Below, piece by piece: positions 30,504 through 33,853 of a DNA stretch of 33,853 bases (position 1 is the stretch's first letter; each line of letters begins with the position of its first letter). Made by a program: the position numbers and the translations under genes. This DNA comes from a virus. The notes under the pieces were generated by a model. The model searched no databases. It was not told where the DNA came from and worked only from the letters and a program-made list of their open reading frames with translations. The stretch covers positions 1-33,853 of the IMG/VR virus record IMGVR_UViG_3300030103_001499; one strand, given 5' to 3'.

Positions 30504-30644
30504 TTAATCTGTTTGATCTACAAAAACCAGTTCGTAAACATCCATCATTTCACGAATTTGTTCTGGACTGTAAGCCATCATATAAAAATGGTGAGTGTCT
30601 TTTTCCCATTCAAAAAGACGGTATTCTACATAGTATCTTTTCAT
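30504..30644 (-). CDS. Small hypothetical protein (46 residues)
   Basis: I start at the ATG at 30644, whose bases overlap the methyltransferase stop (ATGA). A longer frame from 30689 would add 15 residues that lie within the methyltransferase gene. The protein is MKRYYVEYRLFEWEKDTHHF, then a helix (SPEQIREMMDVYELVF) and an acidic end. The rich aromatic content and compact alpha/beta pattern suggest a folded small protein. Function unknown. Confidence 0.6.
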   Translation of the reverse strand: MKRYYVEYRLFEWEKDTHHFYMMAYSPEQIREMMDVYELVFVDQTD

Positions 30645-31864
30645 TGAACCAACCCTTTGAATAGGTGCTTGACTACATCCACAGTCCAACCATTGCCTAG
30701 CATCTTATACCTTTGGGTGTTGCTAACGTGGTCAGTGTATCCGTCAGGCACTGTCTGAAGTCTTTCACACTCCACTGGGGTAAGCTTTCGCCATGTTGTA
30801 CCCTCGTCAAGTGTCAGGTGATTGTTGTGCTCCCATGCACTAGTGCTGATGGTGGGTGTCTTACCGTCCAAAGCTTTCAGACCACCTTTGTTAAAACCTC
30901 TGGCTCTTTGTAAGATCTTAGGGAAAGCAAGCACACTGTCTTTTTGTACAGTAGTCAGGCAACCACCCTTATCATCCTTGCGTAGTTCTAACCTAGCTAC
31001 TGGTTCAATAGTTCTGTCGTAGTCTTTACGCTTACCATCTTTGTCTAGCCTACGGTTCACTATCCTAGCACCCTTCACTGCTACCTTGGGCTGAGTGTTA
31101 CCACCAGTAGTGGCTAATAATGTTGGTGCTTTACCATCAACACCGTAAACCCTGCGTATGCTTTCCCTACCTTTGATATCAGTAGCAGTACCTATTACAT
31201 TCATTCCAGAACCAAACACGATTTGTCTTCTACTCTTTTCAAAGTACAGCCTGACATTACTAGCACCACCACCTTTGTAGTAGCTTGCATCCAAGCAATA
31301 AGATTTGTCTCTGTCGGTGTATCCGTCCTCTAATATATCAGCTAAGACTATCCCTTTATCTTCTGGCAATCCGTCCACTGGTATGTTTGTCCAGTAAAGT
31401 CTACGCCTGTTCTGAGCAGACACTAGGTTACTGTTTATCTCAATAGGTTCTACACCCAAATAATCAGTTATTATCTGTTGAGATTGTTTGCTCATTTTAA
31501 CATTCTCTAACATAAAGTATTTAGGCTTTAAGGCTTTCAACAATCGTATGTACTCAAAGAATAGTTGTGACCTAGGATCGTCAAAGTTTAATTGCTTTCC
31601 TGCAAAGCTGAACCCTTGGCAAGGTGAACCACCAATAAGCAAATCTATTTTGTGTCCGAAATCAAATTCATCTAACAAATGTTGACCGCTAGTCTTAACA
31701 TTCTGGACATCACCTAGGTGCACCATGTCAGGAAAGTTTGCTTTGGCTACTTTGATTGCGAACTTATCAATCTCAGAAGCAAAATAGTTTTTAATTGGTA
31801 CACCCAATTTTTTTAAGGCTATCTGTCCACACGACATGCCATCAAATAAACTTAGTACATTCAT
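30641..31864 (-). CDS. DNA (cytosine-5-)-methyltransferase
   Basis: The protein has 407 residues with the full set of C5-methyltransferase motifs. Motif I is VLSLFDGMSCGQIAL (SAM binding). Motif IV is GGSPCQGFS with catalytic Cys82. Motif VI is MLENV with Glu120. Motif VIII is QNRRRLYW with Gln151 and Arg153. LTPVECERLQTVPDGYT (IX) and YKMLGNGWTVDVV (X) close the fold. Residues about 165-330, containing DRDKSYCLDASYYKGGGAS and RRQIVFG, are the target recognition part, and the site cannot be read from sequence. No restriction enzyme lies beside it, so it is probably an orphan enzyme that protects phage DNA from host cleavage. It has its own AGAAAGGAT site and a terminator-like hairpin upstream. 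Confidence 0.95.
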   Translation of the reverse strand: MNVLSLFDGMSCGQIALKKLGVPIKNYFASEIDKFAIKVAKANFPDMVHLGDVQNVKTSGQHLLDEFDFGHKIDLLIGGSPCQGFSFAGKQLNFDDPRSQLFFEYIRLLKALKPKYFMLENVKMSKQSQQIITDYLGVEPIEINSNLVSAQNRRRLYWTNIPVDGLPEDKGIVLADILEDGYTDRDKSYCLDASYYKGGGASNVRLYFEKSRRQIVFGSGMNVIGTATDIKGRESIRRVYGVDGKAPTLLATTGGNTQPKVAVKGARIVNRRLDKDGKRKDYDRTIEPVARLELRKDDKGGCLTTVQKDSVLAFPKILQRARGFNKGGLKALDGKTPTISTSAWEHNNHLTLDEGTTWRKLTPVECERLQTVPDGYTDHVSNTQRYKMLGNGWTVDVVKHLFKGLVQ

Positions 31865-31870
31865 AGTATA

Positions 31871-31879
31871 ATCCTTTCT
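31871..31879 (-). promoter_or_regulatory. Extended Shine-Dalgarno AGAAAGGAT
   Basis: This copy lies 6 bases before the methyltransferase ATG (31864). Confidence 0.75.
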
Positions 31880-31884
31880 AAAAG

Positions 31885-31912
31885 TGGTGGAGCCTAGAAA
31901 TATGCCCCACCA
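31885..31912 (-). terminator. Terminator-like hairpin upstream of the methyltransferase
   Basis: In minus-strand RNA UGGUGGGGC (31912-31904) pairs with GCUCCACCA (31893-31885) over 9 bases with one G-U, around a 10-base loop. The tract after it is only CUUUU. It could weaken transcription from the upstream small genes into the methyltransferase gene, or serve as an RNA processing site. Confidence 0.5.
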
Positions 31913-31926
31913 TCAACAATAATTAT

Positions 31927-32319
31927 TTAGGTGCTAAACACGTTAGCCTTAGCACTAAAGTGTCGCTTAACTGTGTTGGTATCCACAGTGTATAGCTGTC
32001 CTGTTTTAAGCTTGGTGATTAACCAAGGGCGTTTAGATGCTTTGGGTCTAAACTCCGTTATGCTGTAGTCATCCCCACCTAGGTTAGCAATTTTAGATAA
32101 GTCTAATTCTTCTAGCCTAGCCATCTGTTCAGTAAGCTCTTGAACCCTAGTTTTAGCTCCGTTCTTTGTAACCTTAAGCTTGAAGGTTGCTTCCCCATCA
32201 GAATAGTTACAACTGCCTAGCTCAATTTTAATATCGTGTTTGCTAGTGTTAAATGTTGCTAACAATTCATCTAAGTCAGAACGTAAAGCTCTTAGAGTTG
32301 GTCTATCAAATTTTGTCAT
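31927..32319 (-). CDS. Conserved phage protein, function unknown (130 residues)
   Basis: It begins TKFDRPTLRALRSDLDELLA and continues HDIKIELGSCNYSDGEATFKLKV, a start I recall from a widespread family of small phage proteins. A coiled helix (AKTRVQELTEQMARLEELDL) and a beta-rich end follow (YSITEFRPKASKRPWLITKL, QLYTVDTNTVKRHF). The end may bind nucleic acid, given its basic and aromatic residues, but no family role is known to me. GGAGG lies within the preceding gene's last codons, 7 bases before the ATG. Confidence 0.7.
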   Translation of the reverse strand: MTKFDRPTLRALRSDLDELLATFNTSKHDIKIELGSCNYSDGEATFKLKVTKNGAKTRVQELTEQMARLEELDLSKIANLGGDDYSITEFRPKASKRPWLITKLKTGQLYTVDTNTVKRHFSAKANVFST

Positions 32320-32321
32320 AG

Positions 32322-32552
32322 TTATACCTCCATATTTGACAAAGTGTATAGAATAGCCTGATAGGTAAACCTTGCACCATCAGGAGTTAAAGTACCTTGT
32401 AGGTTATTATTTAATTCTTTGGATGCCCTATGCAATCCAAGCTTAGATAATAGCCTATAGGTAAATTCGTATAAATTTCTATCGTTATTAATCCAAATGC
32501 TAACGTTCTGGACTTCCCAAGTGGGGTAACAATCCCTTGAAGTAAGTCTCAT
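32322..32552 (-). CDS. Conserved small phage protein (76 residues)
   Basis: The sequence reads PTWEVQNVSIWINNDRNLYEF, LHRASKELNNNLQGTLTPDGARFTYQAILYTL, and ends NMEV. The phrases xVSLWINND and TPDGxxxT occur in small phage proteins of unknown function in my memory. The last codons (ATG GAG GTA) hold the GGAGG site of the next gene. It overlaps the upstream gene by 4 bases. Confidence 0.7.
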   Translation of the reverse strand: MRLTSRDCYPTWEVQNVSIWINNDRNLYEFTYRLLSKLGLHRASKELNNNLQGTLTPDGARFTYQAILYTLSNMEV

Positions 32553-32767
32553 TTATGCCTCCCATACCAATACCATTTATTTAAGTCAGAACATATTTCC
32601 TCTAACCTGTTATTGATATCGCATAATAGTGATAGTGCTGTATCTCTTTGGTGCTCAGTAGAAAAGCTTGAACCTGCTTCCCTTTGAACCTGTTCAATTC
32701 GGTTGGCAAAATTAATTAGTTTTTGCTTATCTAAAACCAAATCATTTACGTTAAATTCAACACTCAT
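32549..32767 (-). CDS. Small hypothetical protein (72 residues)
   Basis: It is a mainly helical protein (DKQKLINFANRIEQVQREAG, ALSLLCDINNRLEEICSDLNKWYW) with a basic end. It has no signal peptide or known motif. It overlaps both neighbours by 4 bases (ATGA type), which places it firmly in the operon. Confidence 0.65.
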   Translation of the reverse strand: MSVEFNVNDLVLDKQKLINFANRIEQVQREAGSSFSTEHQRDTALSLLCDINNRLEEICSDLNKWYWYGRHK

Positions 32768-33006
32768 TTTTTAATCCCTTCTAAGATTTCTAATCCCTTT
32801 TCATATGCGTCTATGCTAGAACGCATGCAACATATTTCTGTTGATACAAAGCTAGGACGTACCCCATCACCATGCTGTTTAATAAGCTTTTCAATATCGT
32901 TTTTCTTATCGGTTATCATTAGTTGAAAAGTTTCTTTTAAACCATCATACGTATATAAACCTTGCTCTAACCAGTTCTTAATCATGCTCTCCGTTAACTG
33001 TATCAT
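32764..33006 (-). CDS. Small hypothetical protein (80 residues)
   Basis: It is a helical protein (MIKNWLEQGLYTYDGLKETF, DKKNDIEKLIKQHGDG) with two adjacent cysteines near residue 58 (STEICCMRS) and a final helix (SIDAYEKGLEILEGIKK). Its ribosome site GGAGG lies in the last codons of the upstream 30-residue membrane protein. The helical hairpin layout is frequent in early phage proteins. No function is assigned. Confidence 0.65.
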   Translation of the reverse strand: MIQLTESMIKNWLEQGLYTYDGLKETFQLMITDKKNDIEKLIKQHGDGVRPSFVSTEICCMRSSIDAYEKGLEILEGIKK

Positions 33007-33010
33007 TCTT

Positions 33011-33103
33011 TTACACCTCCATAATTAAATAAGTTATCATCCAAGCTAGTAGGCATAAAGCACTAGTTATGCCTACTGTAAGTATTAACCAAGTAACCAA
33101 CAT
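33011..33103 (-). CDS. 30-residue membrane microprotein
   Basis: The frame starts at an ATG that shares a base with the TAA of the upstream gene (TAATG) and ends GAG GTG TAA. The protein is one hydrophobic span (LVTWLILTVGITSALCLLAW, then MITYLIMEV). The gene also contains a perfect 11-bp inverted repeat and supplies the GGAGG of the next gene, so it may serve partly as a translational coupler. It lies well below standard gene-calling length. Confidence 0.6.
   Translation of the reverse strand: MLVTWLILTVGITSALCLLAWMITYLIMEV
33048..33077 (-). repeat. Perfect 11-bp inverted repeat inside the 30-residue gene
   Basis: The arms AGTAGGCATAA (33048-33058) and TTATGCCTACT (33067-33077) are fully complementary around an 8-base loop. 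They would form a stable RNA hairpin within the coding sequence, ahead of the next gene's ribosome site. No U run follows, so it is not a standard terminator. Confidence 0.65.
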
Positions 33104-33714
33104 TATATGCTCACCAAATCAACACATTCAACGTGATACCTAGATACTACATCACCATTATCTAAGGATCTATTAGCTTGGTTGCCTGCTACATAATCGC
33201 ACCAACTATTCCACCAATACTCCGAACCTTGTTCTTGTGTCATAGCTACATAAGCTTCTATTTTTTTGCGTCTGGTTTCTGGTTTAACATTACCAAGCTT
33301 AACCTTGCTTTCTGCCATGCCTAATCTTTTCAAGTTATGGCTATCTATACAAGCTACGTTAAACCCTAAGCATTGGGCAACAAAAGCACTCTTGACCATT
33401 CCTAGATTTGGAACTGGTAGAAATAACTCAATTGCTTTTGTGCAAGCTTCCACACTTTCAGTACCTAAGCTTTCCTTAATATGTTGGATTTTACCAAATA
33501 AGAAAGCATCATGTTTTTTGACGTACTCTAAACCTTCAGCTTTTTTACCCCAAAGAAACCTAGAGTTTGAACCTTCAAGGTTACAATCTTTTATTTGGTT
33601 TTTGCAGGTGCTTAAACCTGCTTGGATTGTTGTAAGCACAAACAATGCTACTGGTAAAACCGATTGTCGTTGCTCGCATATTTCAATAATTGCTTTTGTG
33701 TCTCTTTTATACAT
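33103..33714 (-). CDS. Helix-hairpin-helix protein resembling DNA glycosylases
   Basis: This 203-residue protein contains FLPVPNLGMVKSAFVAQ followed by ACIDSHNLKRLG. Proteins of the HhH-GPD base-excision family have LPGVGxxxA and, after a short gap, an Asp in VDTHVxR. Here Asp in CIDSHN sits in the same place. The catalytic lysine of bifunctional enzymes does not align exactly, so activity could be lost or different. The N-terminal 90 residues are helical, and the C-terminal 60 residues (RRKKIEAYVAMTQEQGSEYWWNSWCDYVA) are unlike glycosylases. It may bind or repair DNA, or detect modified bases. The ATG follows AAGGGAATAAAACAAA. Confidence 0.65.
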   Translation of the reverse strand: MYKRDTKAIIEICEQRQSVLPVALFVLTTIQAGLSTCKNQIKDCNLEGSNSRFLWGKKAEGLEYVKKHDAFLFGKIQHIKESLGTESVEACTKAIELFLPVPNLGMVKSAFVAQCLGFNVACIDSHNLKRLGMAESKVKLGNVKPETRRKKIEAYVAMTQEQGSEYWWNSWCDYVAGNQANRSLDNGDVVSRYHVECVDLVSI

Positions 33715-33738
33715 TTTGTTTTATTCCCTTCTTTTAAA

Positions 33739-33853
33739 TTAATGTAAGTTTAGTTTAGCTAAAAAATTCTGTTGTTCATTTGTTATCATTATAATTGAAA
33801 ACGGATGCTTTTTTAAATGTGCTTTTATTTGATCCAAGTTTGTTTGTGTTGGA
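33739..33853 (-). CDS. C-terminal end of an unidentified gene (start outside window)
   Basis: A minus-strand frame enters from the right edge and runs 37 codons to TAA. It encodes LDQIKAHLKKHPFSIIMITN and then EQQNFLAKLNLH. The composition is protein-like and the stop lies 24 bases before the next ATG, as with other genes here. The first bases of the window edge are incomplete. Another frame is open over the same bases but stops earlier. No identification is possible. Confidence 0.45.
   Translation of the reverse strand, partial: PTQTNLDQIKAHLKKHPFSIIMITNEQQNFLAKLNLH

Noticed and set aside
30713-31022. Plus-strand frames opposite the methyltransferase
   Set aside because: They are antisense to an enzyme with every family motif, and have no ribosome site or recognisable content.
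17209-33853. Phage RNA polymerase, integrase, tRNA or repressor
   Set aside because: I looked for a T7-type RNA polymerase, an integrase, tRNA cloverleafs and a phage repressor. None is recognisable. The small HTH protein at 26112 lacks features of a lysogeny repressor.

Overview
The window is a stretch of a lytic-type tailed phage genome, very probably a marine podovirus with a T7-like replication module. It is AT-rich and tightly packed, with many 1-4 bp gene overlaps. No integrase, tRNA, ribosomal or housekeeping gene was seen. Several genes carry an extended Shine-Dalgarno, AGAAAGGAT. This pairs with a 16S 3' end of the CCUCCUUUCU type, which is typical of Alphaproteobacteria, and a DUF1289 gene points to Proteobacteria too. 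An alphaproteobacterial host is therefore my best guess. The gene set (T7-like PolA, primase-helicase, endonuclease I, B12-dependent ribonucleotide reductase, MazG) resembles SIO1/cobavirus-like roseophages and marine metagenomic podoviruses. That placement is inference and was not tested by a search.

Layout. Positions 1-17176 (plus strand) form the late virion block. It holds a truncated tail-fibre gene, a small structural protein, a fibre with ELNxLDGVT repeats and a cupredoxin-like domain, a LamG plus repeat-domain adhesin, a tail assembly chaperone-like protein, and a second fibre with propeller-like repeats. A one-span membrane protein follows, then a run of large internal virion (ejection) proteins that includes a lysozyme-like one. 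Terminase, portal, capsid, tail tubes and endolysin are not in the window and probably lie to the left of it. A terminator hairpin at 17177-17205 separates this block from the convergent minus-strand block.

Positions 17209-33853 (minus strand, read right to left) form the early and replication block. At its right end are small unknown genes, a helix-hairpin-helix protein and a C5-cytosine methyltransferase. Next comes a long run of small hypothetical genes including an HExxH protein, then an island of five short membrane or exported proteins. The replication core follows: primase-helicase, DNA polymerase, SSB with its own promoter-like and terminator-like signals, Fe-S exonuclease and endonuclease I. 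The block ends with nucleotide metabolism (MazG-like, class II ribonucleotide reductase, DUF1289, a possible nuclease, DUF3310).

How it fits together. Nuclease and exonuclease genes would degrade host DNA and process replication intermediates. Ribonucleotide reductase and MazG would supply and clean the dNTP pool. PolA, primase-helicase and SSB would copy the genome. The methyltransferase may protect phage DNA. The internal virion proteins would open the envelope at injection. No phage RNA polymerase is present, so these genes may use host RNA polymerase. I also found six small ORFs below the usual length cut-off, and one partial gene at the right edge.
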